Positions 51,261-60,456 of a DNA stretch of 64,000 nt are shown piece by piece. The notes beneath the pieces are model-generated. The model was given only the letters and a program-made list of their open reading frames with translations. It was not told the origin of the DNA and did no database searches. The position numbers and the translations under genes were made by a program. Source of the stretch: an uncultured Alphaproteobacteria bacterium (GTDB taxonomy: Bacteria; Pseudomonadota; Alphaproteobacteria; RF32; CAG-239). The stretch spans positions 1 to 64,000 of the forward strand of contig CAJTMA010000007.1 of assembly GCA_910577205.1 (NCBI GenBank), written 5' to 3'. How positions within the stretch are numbered: position 1 is the first letter of the stretch; the number at the start of each line of letters is the position of its first letter.

Positions 51261-52513
51261 AGTCGCAATGCCTCCTCTTTCGTAATCATATGGCAAACGT
51301 TTGACAGAACGTTCTTTTTGCGTTCAAGGTTATCATTAATCAGTTGTTCCAAATTGGTTTTTACCCAAAAGTCATAAATGTTTAGTTTACGGGCAATGCC
51401 TTTGCTGCTGATGCTGTCCAACCCTTCCACCTTACATTTATAATCAAAAGTCTGTGAAAAATATATAATATTATTACACAATTGCATATCTAAACCGAAT
51501 TTATCAACACCATAAGTGCAAAACATGATATCGGCATGACGCTCAAACTCTTTGATGGCTTTACGCTTGTTGGATTTGCCGGTTAACTCGACAAATTTGA
51601 CATCCCCGAAAAATTTACTTTCTTTGAAAAAAGTAATTTCATCTAAAAACTTAATAAAAATAATAACTTTTTCCCCTCTGGCCAAAATCTGTTTAACCAG
51701 CTCCCGCAAGGCTTCCAGCTTGTTTTGTGACAGCGTATACATCCGCTGGAAATTTTGCACAACATCCATAAACGCTACCTGTTCCCGCTCTTGCAGAAAG
51801 AGATTTTTTTCATCATTATAACTTTCTTCTTCACGCGGTGTCAGTTCAAAATATTGGTTCCTGTGGGTAATTTCGATTTCTTCTCCGAAATCATACCCCA
51901 AGACATAGGGTTTTATGTATTCAAAAAGGCGTTGTTCGTCTTCAGGGCGCGACCACTGCTTTATGACAAGATAGTTACTATAGCTGGAAGGCATAAAGAT
52001 ATGACCGAACTGGTTTTCATTCATACGCAAAATCCGCGTATCCAGAAATTCTATTTGCGAATATAAATCAATTAATCCCTGTGTCAACGGTATACTGCTC
52101 AATATCAGGCGGTAACTGAATTTAGAACTTAAGGAAAGAAGGCGCTGTGTTCGGCCAGCTTCTGTGTTTTTGATGGTAATACTTTCGTCTACAACGCAAA
52201 AAATTTTAAAATTATGGATTAAATTATAAAGCTCTAGGTACTTCTCATCAGAAACAGACACACTCTCTATTGAATAAAAATATATGCGGTGGCGGAAAGT
52301 GCGGTTGTTCTTTTTAATCTCATTCATATAAGAACGAGTCGCCAGAAATCCTGACGGGGCTATCCAAATAATAAAATCAACCTCGTCCAGTTTTTCTTCA
52401 ACCAAAGCCAAGGCCATTTGAATTTTTTTAACGGCTTGGTTTATGAATAAAATGCCCGATCGCAAATCGCTTAATTTTTGGTGAGCTGCCATCAATACAT
52501 CATCTTTTATCAT
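51257..52513 (-). CDS. Degenerate SNF2-like helicase
   Basis: 418 residues with the two RecA-like domains of an SF2 helicase but altered motifs. Where motif I (GxGKT) should be, the sequence is INQAVKKIQMALALV. Motif II is VVDESITIKN (DESx for DEAH). In the second domain motifs V and VI read FGLDMQLCNNIIYFSQTFD and GLDSISSKG, lacking the Gln-x-x-Gly-Arg-x-x-Arg fingers. It is therefore probably unable to hydrolyse ATP normally and may act as a DNA-binding or scaffold protein. First gene of the IbrA/IbrB/LysR operon; the IbrA start lies in its stop codon. Confidence 0.78.
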   Translation of the reverse strand: MIKDDVLMAAHQKLSDLRSGILFINQAVKKIQMALALVEEKLDEVDFIIWIAPSGFLATRSYMNEIKKNNRTFRHRIYFYSIESVSVSDEKYLELYNLIHNFKIFCVVDESITIKNTEAGRTQRLLSLSSKFSYRLILSSIPLTQGLIDLYSQIEFLDTRILRMNENQFGHIFMPSSYSNYLVIKQWSRPEDEQRLFEYIKPYVLGYDFGEEIEITHRNQYFELTPREEESYNDEKNLFLQEREQVAFMDVVQNFQRMYTLSQNKLEALRELVKQILARGEKVIIFIKFLDEITFFKESKFFGDVKFVELTGKSNKRKAIKEFERHADIMFCTYGVDKFGLDMQLCNNIIYFSQTFDYKCKVEGLDSISSKGIARKLNIYDFWVKTNLEQLINDNLERKKNVLSNVCHMITKEEALRL

Positions 52514-52605
52514 AGTCGTTTCCTTAAGTTTATTAGTACCTATCTAATATATAATATCACAATAAAAACTTCCAAGCTTCTCTTAATAGTTGCCAATAGC
52601 GTTTT

Positions 52606-52621
52606 TGGCACGGATATTGCA
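52606..52621 (+). promoter_or_regulatory. Sigma-54 (RpoN) promoter of the flagellar operon
   Basis: TGGCACG (52606-52612), four bases, TTGCA (52617-52621): an exact match to the -24/-12 consensus TGGCACR-N4-TTGCW. The predicted start is near 52632, about 29 bases before the flgI ATG. Sigma-54 control of hook and ring genes is known in Caulobacter, where FlbD activates it. Confidence 0.88.
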
Positions 52622-52660
52622 TATGCTCACACAAGTTTATTGTATTTTTGGTAGGATGTT

Positions 52661-53791
52661 ATGGTTATGACAACTCTTTTATTTAAGAAATCTGCGGTGT
52701 TCAGCATTGTTTGCGCTATGTGGCTGGGAATAGCACCTTCCGCAGCAGCAAGCTCGCGAATAAAAGATATTGCCGACTTTGAAGGAGTCAGAGAGAACCA
52801 ATTGGTCGGTTACGGCCTGGTTGTGGGTTTAAACGGCAGCGGCGATAACATCAAATCCATCAATTTCACCAAGGAAAGTTTAATCAGTATGCTCGACCAA
52901 CTTGGCATTAATGCCAGAGATGGGCAGCTGAAGTCCAAAAACATAGCCGCGGTGATGGTTACGGCCAGCCTGCCGGCTTTTGCCCGTCAAGGCAGCCGGA
53001 TTGACGTTATGGTCAGCGCTATGGGCGATGCCAAGAGCCTGCAAGGCGGTACTTTGGTTGCCACGCCGCTGGTCGGTGCCAATGGCGAGGTATATGCTGT
53101 TGCGCAAGGGCAAATAGCAACCGGCAGCGTCGCCGCACAGTCCGGCGGCACTTCGGTTACCCGCGGTGTTCCGACATCGGGAAGAATCGCCAACGGCGCA
53201 ATTATTGAAAATGAAATTCAATTTGCTTTGGACAGCCTTGATAATATCCGCATTGCCCTGCGCAATCCGGATTTCACCACCGCACGCAGAGTATCCGATG
53301 CGATTAACGCCATGTTGGGGCAGCCGGCAGCAAAAGCTACTGACCCGGCAACTGTCGACCTGCAAATTCCGCAGGAATATCAGGACAAGGTGGTTGATTT
53401 GATGACAAAAATCGAACAGTTGCAAGTCCAGCCGGATCAGCTAGCCAAAGTTGTCATCGACGAAAGTTCCGGCATTATCGTTATCGGCAAAGATGTTAAA
53501 ATTAACAAGCTGGCAATTGCCCAAGGAAACCTGACCATCAAAATTTCTGAAATTCCGTTGGTTTCCCAGCCCCTACCCTTTACCGGCGGCACAACAATTA
53601 CCCGTAATGTGACGGCTATTGACATTAATGAAGAGGTTAACAGCAAACTGAGCGTGTTGGATACCGGCGTAAATCTGCAGGAACTGGTAGACGGACTGAA
53701 TGCATTGGGCGTTACCCCGAGGGATTTAATCAGCATTTTGCAAGCGGTTAAGGCCAGCGGCGCATTACAGGCTGACATAGAGGTTATTTAA
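52661..53791 (+). CDS. flgI: Flagellar P-ring protein FlgI
   Basis: 376 residues. A signal peptide (cut near SAAAS, residue 31) precedes the P-ring family start SRIKDIADFEGVRENQLVGYG and LVVGLNGSGDN; GRIANGAIIENE and the C-terminal LQELVDGLNALGVTPRDLI are also typical. It assembles around the rod in the peptidoglycan layer. First gene of a five-gene flagellar operon, behind a sigma-54 promoter. A second ATG two codons later is also possible, but AGGA fits the first better. Confidence 0.96.
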   Translation: MVMTTLLFKKSAVFSIVCAMWLGIAPSAAASSRIKDIADFEGVRENQLVGYGLVVGLNGSGDNIKSINFTKESLISMLDQLGINARDGQLKSKNIAAVMVTASLPAFARQGSRIDVMVSAMGDAKSLQGGTLVATPLVGANGEVYAVAQGQIATGSVAAQSGGTSVTRGVPTSGRIANGAIIENEIQFALDSLDNIRIALRNPDFTTARRVSDAINAMLGQPAAKATDPATVDLQIPQEYQDKVVDLMTKIEQLQVQPDQLAKVVIDESSGIIVIGKDVKINKLAIAQGNLTIKISEIPLVSQPLPFTGGTTITRNVTAIDINEEVNSKLSVLDTGVNLQELVDGLNALGVTPRDLISILQAVKASGALQADIEVI

Positions 53792-53792
53792 G

Positions 53793-54155
53793 ATGGAAAA
53801 CGCGCAGATTAACAGTTTTGACACGGCGGCGTTGGCTTTATATCAAAAGCCGAATACGTCACTGACGGGAAAGAAAACGGTCAGTCAGGAAGAAGCAGAA
53901 AAGGCAGCTAAAGACTTTGAGGCTTTTTTCATCAGCCGAATGATGGAAACAATGTTTGAAGGGATTTCCACAGACGGAATGTTTGGCGGCGGTCAGGCGG
54001 AAAAAGTTTACCGCTCGCTATTGATTAACGAATATGGCAAAGCTATGGCCAAAACCGGAAGCATCGGTGTTGCCGACGAGGTTATGCGTTCAATTATCGA
54101 AATGCAGGAAATGGCTTCGCAAGGCTATATCAACGGTACTAATGCAAGACAGTGA
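53793..54155 (+). CDS. flgJ: Flagellar rod-binding protein (FlgJ N-terminal type)
   Basis: 120 residues. KAAKDFEAFFISRMMETMFEGI and YRSLLINEYGKAMAKTG match the rod-binding domain of FlgJ. The muramidase domain present in gamma-proteobacterial FlgJ is missing, as usual in Alphaproteobacteria, where a separate enzyme digests the wall. One base after flgI. It helps assemble the rod through the periplasm. Confidence 0.9.
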   Translation: MENAQINSFDTAALALYQKPNTSLTGKKTVSQEEAEKAAKDFEAFFISRMMETMFEGISTDGMFGGGQAEKVYRSLLINEYGKAMAKTGSIGVADEVMRSIIEMQEMASQGYINGTNARQ

Positions 54156-54163
54156 GGTGTGAG

Positions 54164-54619
54164 ATGGAACATTCAGGACAACAGATTGATGTTCAGCAGA
54201 AGATAAGCGATTATCAGGAAATTATCCATACTTTTGCCGCTCTGCTGCAAGAAGAAAATCAGGCTTTACGCGATTATGACGTTGTGAGCGTCAGCGAACT
54301 GTATGAGCAAAAAGCACAGATTGTAACCGTTTATCGCAATTTGGTAGCTTTTTTCATCAAACATCAGGAAATTTTGGCATCTATGGAAAGTACAGCCAAA
54401 GCCAATCTGAAAGAAGCCTCTCTGAAGCTTGATGCCCTGCTTCAGGAAAATAACTTATTATTACAAACCAGAATGGAAACCAGCAAATCGGTTATCGGCA
54501 CGATTGTCAATGTTGCCAAGATGACAACGAAATCCAATTCGACATCTTATGGCGCGCAGGGGCAGTTCTCGCCGCTTGATAACCAACACAGCGCGCTGGC
54601 CGTCAACAGAACTTTATAG
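54164..54619 (+). CDS. FlgN-like chaperone for hook-associated proteins
   Basis: 151 residues from the ATG at 54164, which has GAGGTG before it; the GTG at 54152 overlaps the preceding stop and is less likely. It is almost entirely helical (ISDYQEIIHTFAALLQEENQ, EILASMESTAKANLKEAS), a FlgN-like layout. Placed directly before flgK, it would keep FlgK and FlgL soluble and guide them to the export gate. Sequence similarity alone is weak, so context carries the call. Confidence 0.75.
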   Translation: MEHSGQQIDVQQKISDYQEIIHTFAALLQEENQALRDYDVVSVSELYEQKAQIVTVYRNLVAFFIKHQEILASMESTAKANLKEASLKLDALLQENNLLLQTRMETSKSVIGTIVNVAKMTTKSNSTSYGAQGQFSPLDNQHSALAVNRTL

Positions 54620-54629
54620 GAGTTGAATC

Positions 54630-56822
54630 ATGGTAATGCTCTCAGGATTACAGACCGCCCTCAGCGGCATGAAAGTTGCCCAAAACCAGATGGATATCAT
54701 CGGGCGCAATCTGGCTAATATTGATACTGTCGGCTATACGCGCAAGACTGCACTGCAAAGCAATGTTGTTTTGGGCGGACAAAGTGCCGGCGTGCAAATC
54801 GGCGATATTACCCGCACGGTCAATGAAGGGCTGCTTAAAAGCTATCTGGCCTCCAACAGCACAACCGGCAATCTTAATGCCAAGCAGCAATACCTCGGTA
54901 AAACCGAAACATTGCTGGGCACGCCGCAGGGGAACAACTCCATTGCCGCTAACGTCGGCAATCTGCAATCGGCATTTGAATCTTTCGCTTCAGATGTTAC
55001 TTCGGCAACCAGCCGTTATAATTTGCTAAATAATGCGGATACCGTTGCTTCCCGTTTGAATTCGCTGACAACGGAAATTCAGAAATTGCGCGGCGATGCT
55101 GACCTCAATATCAGCGAGGCTTGCGATCAGGTTAATGACTATCTTGATAAATTACAGGCTCTTAACGACCAGATTGTCAAATATAAGGTTTTGGGCTACG
55201 AAGGCGTTGCCGATTTGGAAGATCAGCGCGACCAGGCATTGCGCGAATTGAGCGGACTTATGGACATCTCCTATTTTAAGCGGGAAACCGGTGAAATCGT
55301 TATTCAGACGACTAACGGTGTCACACTGCTTGACCGTTATCCGCATCATTTGTCACATAATGCCGTGGCACAAGCCAGCCCGACAACGTCTTATGCCGGC
55401 GGCGGCATTGGCGGCATTTATGTTGACGGCGAAGATATTACTTCTCAAATTCGTGATGGCGAAATCAAAGGCTTGATTGATATTCGCGACAACCAGCTTA
55501 CGTCGTTGCAGAGCCAATTAAATGAATTGGCCTCAACCTTAAAGGAAAGCATCAACCAAATTCATAACCGTGGGACGTCTTTCCCCAATGCACCGTCAGA
55601 AATGACCGGGACAAGACGGTTTATTGATCCGGCAAACCAAAATATTCAGATTTCTAACGGCGATGTACGCTTTACAATTTTTGACTCTGAAGGCAAACAG
55701 GTTGCGACAACCACCCTGCTCGGCGGATTAGGTTTTCCTGATGCCGGCGGCAGCGTCACCGACATGGTCAGCCGTATTAACGACTGGCTGACTTCTGCTG
55801 ATGGAGCTAATCTGCCGCAAGCTTATGCCGAAATCAACAAAGACGGACAGGTTGTTATTAATACTGGGGACAGTAATTATTCTTTCTCCATTCGCGATGA
55901 GGCTTCTTCAACGCCGGGCAGCGCCCAGCAGGATGTTTCCATCAAGTTTGATGTTAACGGCGATGGCGCATTTGACCGTTCATTTGAGGGATTTTCTTAT
56001 TTCTTTGGAATGAATGACTTTTTCACAAACACCACAAATGAGCATATTTATGATTCCAAGGTGATGAGCAAAAACGCCAATTTGGGTGTAAGGGAAAAAA
56101 TTACCCTGAACTTTGCTACCGGCAACAATCCGGCTCTGGGTTCTATTACCATTAACACCAATGACAGCCTGCAGGATATTGTTAACAAAATTAACAGCGA
56201 TGAGGCTCTTAATGCCCAAATTAAAGCTTCGCTCGTGCCTAACGGCAACGGTTATGTGTTGCAGATTAATAATACCTCGGGCGAACAGCTGGAAATCAGC
56301 GAAGCCGTTAACCCGGCCAGCGGCACGACCAGCGGCTTTTTGGAGCGTATCGGGCTGCACCCGTCTAATGCTGACAGTGCCGGTTCTTTGAAAGTTCGCG
56401 ATGATTTGATGAGCAATCCTTCCGGGATTGCGTCAGGTACGCCTGAGTTTAATCCCAATTCCGGCGTATATCAGCTTAATCCGGCAGCCAATGACATCGC
56501 CAATGCCATGGCTAAAGTATTCAGCGAATCTCAAGATTTCGGACAAGCAGGGACTATTGCCAAAACCAGCACCACTCTGGCAAATTATGCGGCAACCTTT
56601 GTCGGCGCTATCGCGACAGAAGCCAACAGCGCAGAAGCTAATCTGGGATATCAGCAAGAACTGACAAACTCGATTTCGCTAAAAGAAGCTAAATTAAGCG
56701 GTGTCGACCGTGATGAAGAATTAGCGCAGCTGATTGTCTTTCAACAGAGCTATGCGGCCTGCGCCCAAACTTTTACAGCGTCCAAAGAAATGCTGGATAT
56801 GCTGTTGAATATGGTTAACTAG
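54630..56822 (+). CDS. flgK: Hook-associated protein 1 FlgK
   Basis: 730 residues. The conserved N-terminus GLQTALSGMKVAQNQMDIIGR and NLANIDTVGYTRKTA, and the C-terminal FQQSYAACAQTFTASKEMLDMLLN, are the two D0-forming ends of FlgK. The middle ~450 residues are variable domains. It joins hook and filament. It follows the FlgN-like gene after ten bases and precedes flgL by 12. Confidence 0.95.
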   Translation: MVMLSGLQTALSGMKVAQNQMDIIGRNLANIDTVGYTRKTALQSNVVLGGQSAGVQIGDITRTVNEGLLKSYLASNSTTGNLNAKQQYLGKTETLLGTPQGNNSIAANVGNLQSAFESFASDVTSATSRYNLLNNADTVASRLNSLTTEIQKLRGDADLNISEACDQVNDYLDKLQALNDQIVKYKVLGYEGVADLEDQRDQALRELSGLMDISYFKRETGEIVIQTTNGVTLLDRYPHHLSHNAVAQASPTTSYAGGGIGGIYVDGEDITSQIRDGEIKGLIDIRDNQLTSLQSQLNELASTLKESINQIHNRGTSFPNAPSEMTGTRRFIDPANQNIQISNGDVRFTIFDSEGKQVATTTLLGGLGFPDAGGSVTDMVSRINDWLTSADGANLPQAYAEINKDGQVVINTGDSNYSFSIRDEASSTPGSAQQDVSIKFDVNGDGAFDRSFEGFSYFFGMNDFFTNTTNEHIYDSKVMSKNANLGVREKITLNFATGNNPALGSITINTNDSLQDIVNKINSDEALNAQIKASLVPNGNGYVLQINNTSGEQLEISEAVNPASGTTSGFLERIGLHPSNADSAGSLKVRDDLMSNPSGIASGTPEFNPNSGVYQLNPAANDIANAMAKVFSESQDFGQAGTIAKTSTTLANYAATFVGAIATEANSAEANLGYQQELTNSISLKEAKLSGVDRDEELAQLIVFQQSYAACAQTFTASKEMLDMLLNMVN

Positions 56823-56834
56823 GAGGACTGAATT

Positions 56835-58739
56835 ATGCGTGTACCTACTTATGCAACTTATATGAATATGGCCAATGCAACGATTAAGAATAAAAACATG
56901 GTCGATTTATACAGTTTTCAGTCCATCACCGGCCTGAAATCAATGAACTATTCCGGTTACGGCATGAGCGCATCCAGTATCGTTTCGCTGGAAGCTTCGC
57001 TGGGCGTAACCAATACTTTTATGGAAAACAACAAAATTACCAATGTTGAAATCAAAACCATGAATACATCTATGGATGCTATTCAAAAAGCGATTAATGA
57101 TTTCAAAAGCACATTAACCAATGCCAGCGGTATGGATTTGGACAAGATTACACCGGATTATACCGGCGGAGAAATCTCTTTTACCAATAATAATACGGCT
57201 GATTATCTCGGCAAAACCATTACCGTCAACGGCACTCAATATACATTTGCCAACGACGGAACAGGCAACAATATCGACATCAGCGGCGCAGCTAATGCCC
57301 AAGATGTTATGGCTGCTCTGAAAAATAAACTGCCGGCCAATGTTGACTTCAAGTTTGAAGACAACAAGTTCTCTTTTCCGCTGTATACGATTGATGGTAC
57401 TTCCAGCGTATTAAATGTGGACGGTGTCAAAACCGGCGAACCGCATACCATGAGCGGCGACCAATACCGCGAAATGCAGCAACTGCAAGCGCAGGCATTT
57501 TCTGCGCTCAAAATGCTGGTGGACAGCCTAAATACCTTTGCCAACGGCAAATATCTGTTTGGCGGCGGCGTTTCCAATGAACCACCGGTGAACTTCCCGT
57601 TTAAAACGCTTGATGAATTTCAGGCTTATTATGACGGCATGAACATCAAATATCCGTCTAATGCCAGCGCAGATTTATCTAACTTTTCGATTAACGCGGA
57701 AAACACCGGAGATATATCCCTGAAATTAAACGGTTCAAACACCAATCAGGGAACGATTACCGCAGCTAAGGACGGCGGCTTTTTGAAACCGGCAATTACA
57801 GCCAATGCAAAAACAACCGGCAAAGTGACATTTAACAGTGACAAAAACACTGTTAACGCGACAGAATATGGCGCTTTTAACACCTTCAGCCCCGGAGATA
57901 CCGTGGTAATGGGCGGCGATGCGGCGGGAGCCAATGCCAAAGCCTATATTGTCAAATCAGTTTCTGCTGACGGTAAAACCGTGACCTTTGAGGAATCAAC
58001 TCCGGTGATGACAGATGATGTGATTACGCCGGATAATGATGTGACTTTCAGCAAATCTTTCCCTGTCGGATCTGTAATTAACATGAACGGCTTCGGCAAT
58101 AGCAATTTGGCAGGACAAGTTCAGGTTACAGGTATCAGCGATGACGGTACAGAACTATACGTCACGGTTGATCCGGCTCGTTTCCCCGATATGACTATTC
58201 CGGCTTCCAGCTCTTGGAGCTTGTCAAATGAATCTTATTATCATGGCGGCGATTTGAGCTCAGAAAAACGGATTTCCGAAAACCAGTCATTGACCTTTGA
58301 TGTCAACGCCAATGACCCGGCATTTGAAAAGCTGTTCCGGGCATTAGGCTCTATTGCGCAGGGAAATCTGGTAGATACCCGCAATCCGGCAGACGAAATG
58401 ATTGGCACTATCAACCAAGAAAGCGCCTTGGACAGGATTAACGAGGCTCTGGACCTGGTCAGCGATGCCTTGTTTAATGCCGGGCAAAATTCGACAGTTA
58501 AAAATGCAGATATTTATACGGTGTCGGCGAAGATTAATGCCAACTATGTGGTTCTGAACCAGACGACAGAGAATCAGACAAATATTGCAGCCAATCTTCA
58601 GAATAACATTACCTCTCTGAAAAATGTCGATAAAACCGAAGCAGGCGTTAAGCTGCTGCTGGCCTCGCAAAATCTGGAAGCCTCTTATGCGGTTTTGCAA
58701 CAGGCCATGAGTTTAAGTCTGCTGAATTATTTGAAATAG
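56835..58739 (+). CDS. flgL: Hook-associated protein 3 / flagellin-like FlgL
   Basis: 634 residues, roughly twice the usual ~300. The N-terminal helix (RVPTYATYMNMANATIKNKN) and the C-terminal helix ending with LLASQNLEASYAVLQQAMSLSLLNYL are the FlgL/flagellin D0-D1 pair, with KYLFGG at about 240. The additional length is a central insertion (about 270-480) of Asn/Thr/Gly-rich beta repeats (SADGKTVTFEESTPVMTDD and the like), which would project from the junction. It is the last gene of the operon and ends just before a terminator. Confidence 0.88.
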   Translation: MRVPTYATYMNMANATIKNKNMVDLYSFQSITGLKSMNYSGYGMSASSIVSLEASLGVTNTFMENNKITNVEIKTMNTSMDAIQKAINDFKSTLTNASGMDLDKITPDYTGGEISFTNNNTADYLGKTITVNGTQYTFANDGTGNNIDISGAANAQDVMAALKNKLPANVDFKFEDNKFSFPLYTIDGTSSVLNVDGVKTGEPHTMSGDQYREMQQLQAQAFSALKMLVDSLNTFANGKYLFGGGVSNEPPVNFPFKTLDEFQAYYDGMNIKYPSNASADLSNFSINAENTGDISLKLNGSNTNQGTITAAKDGGFLKPAITANAKTTGKVTFNSDKNTVNATEYGAFNTFSPGDTVVMGGDAAGANAKAYIVKSVSADGKTVTFEESTPVMTDDVITPDNDVTFSKSFPVGSVINMNGFGNSNLAGQVQVTGISDDGTELYVTVDPARFPDMTIPASSSWSLSNESYYHGGDLSSEKRISENQSLTFDVNANDPAFEKLFRALGSIAQGNLVDTRNPADEMIGTINQESALDRINEALDLVSDALFNAGQNSTVKNADIYTVSAKINANYVVLNQTTENQTNIAANLQNNITSLKNVDKTEAGVKLLLASQNLEASYAVLQQAMSLSLLNYLK

Positions 58740-58741
58740 CC

Positions 58742-58771
58742 AAAGCCCGGGAAATTCCCGGGCTTTTTTTT
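58742..58771 (+). terminator. Terminator of the flagellar operon
   Basis: AAAGCCCGGGAA pairs with TTCCCGGGCTTT around a short loop and is followed by a run of T. The convergent Cys-rich gene B ends seven bases beyond it and may share the hairpin. Confidence 0.92.
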
Positions 58772-58777
58772 CGACAG

Positions 58778-60328
58778 CTAGTATTTTATCATTGGAAGGA
58801 CATGACTTGAGTACATACTTTTAAACAGTTCAGATGTTTCTCCCATTTTCATATTGAAATTACAATAATAATTATATTTGCTATTGTTGTGATTAGAGGA
58901 CATATAGCCGTTCATATAGTCATCAAAAACAATATCTTGGGCTTCTGGTATTAACTTTAAGGTGTTTTTGGTTGTTTCCTTATTGTTGTAGAATATTTGC
59001 AATTCATGGAGGCTTGGCACAAACCAATTTCCTTTGCTGCACCAACTGCCGGAGGAGCATCCCTTTGCCGGCTGATAATTGTTGGCAAATTCGGCGGCAT
59101 TAAAGGTTAAACCACTTGTTTTTCCATAAGCCAGTATTTTTGCTGTATTGTCTTTGCCGCTGGAGGCAACGCAAGAAACGCTGCATTCGGGGCAATCTTC
59201 TAAGCCCGGAATATCCTTATAATCGCCCCATACTCGGCGCGCACTTCCACATAAATATAAACAATGTTTTATAGCTCTTTCTTCTGTAACACCTTTCTTA
59301 TTTTGCTCATAGCAATTGTCAAATGTTGTTTGGTCATATGAGTAATAATTAATCGCAGCGGCAATTCTAAGGTTTGCATCAACCACAACCCCGATGGCAA
59401 TTTTATTGGGCAGATATTGGCTGGATGTTGTGCGGTCGGAATAAAGGATTAAGCCCGGTTTGATACATTTGTCATACTTCCCGCCACAGGAATTACCTGC
59501 CAGCTGATTGCCTCCGGTGCAGTTTGAAGAATCATACTTATACTTCGACGTGTCGCAGCACTCCTTGCAGGTGTCAAACTTTTTGACCGTGCCGCTCCAA
59601 CAGGTCTTAGCGCCGGTCGCCCCGCCGCAGTCGCAAGTCTTGAAGCCATCGCAAGGCGCTTCGCTGCGTTTGTATTTCATTGTGCCGCAGGAGTTACAGA
59701 CTTCACCCGGGACATACCCCTGCGCCGAAGCTTGTGCTGAGGTATAGGCAAACCCCGCGCAGGGATTACACACGCAGGTCTTGTATTTACTGTCATAAGG
59801 GCAAGCTCTGTCCCCGATTTTACCGACCTCACAACTGGAGGCATATCCGGCATCTTGACAAGCCCGGGCATTATCGGTTTCACAGGATTTATATAAGGTT
59901 GAGCTGTGCGGACATTTGCCGGACAGGTATTTAGGCAAAGTACAGGAAGTTACGTTATATCCATTGCCGCGACACCAGGTGTTCGGGTCAATACATTCTT
60001 TAACAAAGGAGCTATCCTCGGTACAGGCTTCACCGGGAATATATCCGGCAGGGCAGCCTTTATGCAGATAGCCTCGTGATTTGCACAAGTCACCGGGATT
60101 AAACTCTTGTCCGCCGGGATTGCCGCCGCCAAATTTTAATCCGCCGTCATTAGTGATAAAATGCACTGCCGCTAATTTAAGAAATTGTGCAGGCTTCGAT
60201 TCAAAGGCTTGGTTTTGGCTTGTGTCTACGAGGGAGGCATATGCCGAAGATAAGGAAGCGAAAGCAGCCTGCGGCAGAACTAAGGAGAATGCCGAAGACC
60301 ATAACAAAGATTTGCTGATTATTTTCAT
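58778..60328 (-). CDS. Large Cys-rich secreted protein B with DUF1566-like tail
   Basis: 516 residues from the ATG at 60328 (GAGGTG before it). The signal peptide ends at QAAFA, and the Cys-rich stalk (to about residue 286) differs from protein A at only seven positions. The tail (about 230 residues) is different: it shares with A short anchors (NTAKILAYG, ANNYQP, SWC-KGNW) and contains an added Cys-rich insertion (LYLCGSARRVWGDYKD, EDCPECSVSC). The DUF1566-like motif is GNWFVPSLHELQ. The stalk-plus-variable-tip design suggests an adhesin or antigen family. Its promoter is a copy of that of gene A. Confidence 0.8.
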   Translation of the reverse strand: MKIISKSLLWSSAFSLVLPQAAFASLSSAYASLVDTSQNQAFESKPAQFLKLAAVHFITNDGGLKFGGGNPGGQEFNPGDLCKSRGYLHKGCPAGYIPGEACTEDSSFVKECIDPNTWCRGNGYNVTSCTLPKYLSGKCPHSSTLYKSCETDNARACQDAGYASSCEVGKIGDRACPYDSKYKTCVCNPCAGFAYTSAQASAQGYVPGEVCNSCGTMKYKRSEAPCDGFKTCDCGGATGAKTCWSGTVKKFDTCKECCDTSKYKYDSSNCTGGNQLAGNSCGGKYDKCIKPGLILYSDRTTSSQYLPNKIAIGVVVDANLRIAAAINYYSYDQTTFDNCYEQNKKGVTEERAIKHCLYLCGSARRVWGDYKDIPGLEDCPECSVSCVASSGKDNTAKILAYGKTSGLTFNAAEFANNYQPAKGCSSGSWCSKGNWFVPSLHELQIFYNNKETTKNTLKLIPEAQDIVFDDYMNGYMSSNHNNSKYNYYCNFNMKMGETSELFKSMYSSHVLPMIKY

Positions 60329-60456
60329 AATACACCTCACAAATATAACTGAATCAAAGCCTGAATGTAGAATAGCACACTGAAAGCAATCTGTCAATCA
60401 TTAATGAGGGGCGATTTTTTATTGGTCTAAAGAGGATAGATAATTAGGTGATAAAA
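59470..60456. repeat. Long inverted repeat, copy B (pairs with 20925-21911)
   Basis: The reverse-complemented partner of copy A. It includes promoter, leader, signal peptide and Cys-rich stalk of gene B and stops at the same codon as in A. Upstream similarity ends at 60456, directly next to the terminator of malQ. Confidence 0.9.
60369..60397 (-). promoter_or_regulatory. Sigma-70-type promoter of Cys-rich gene B
   Basis: Minus strand: TTGACA (60392-60397), a 17-base spacer and TATTCT (60369-60374). The boxes and their spacing are identical to those of gene A; the spacer differs at a few bases. Confidence 0.85.

Noticed and set aside
51261..51296. ATG at 51296 as start of the IbrA-like protein
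   Set aside because: The ribosome site AGAGGAGG would lie inside the coding region; the GTG at 51260 overlaps the helicase stop and gives the family's usual N-terminus.
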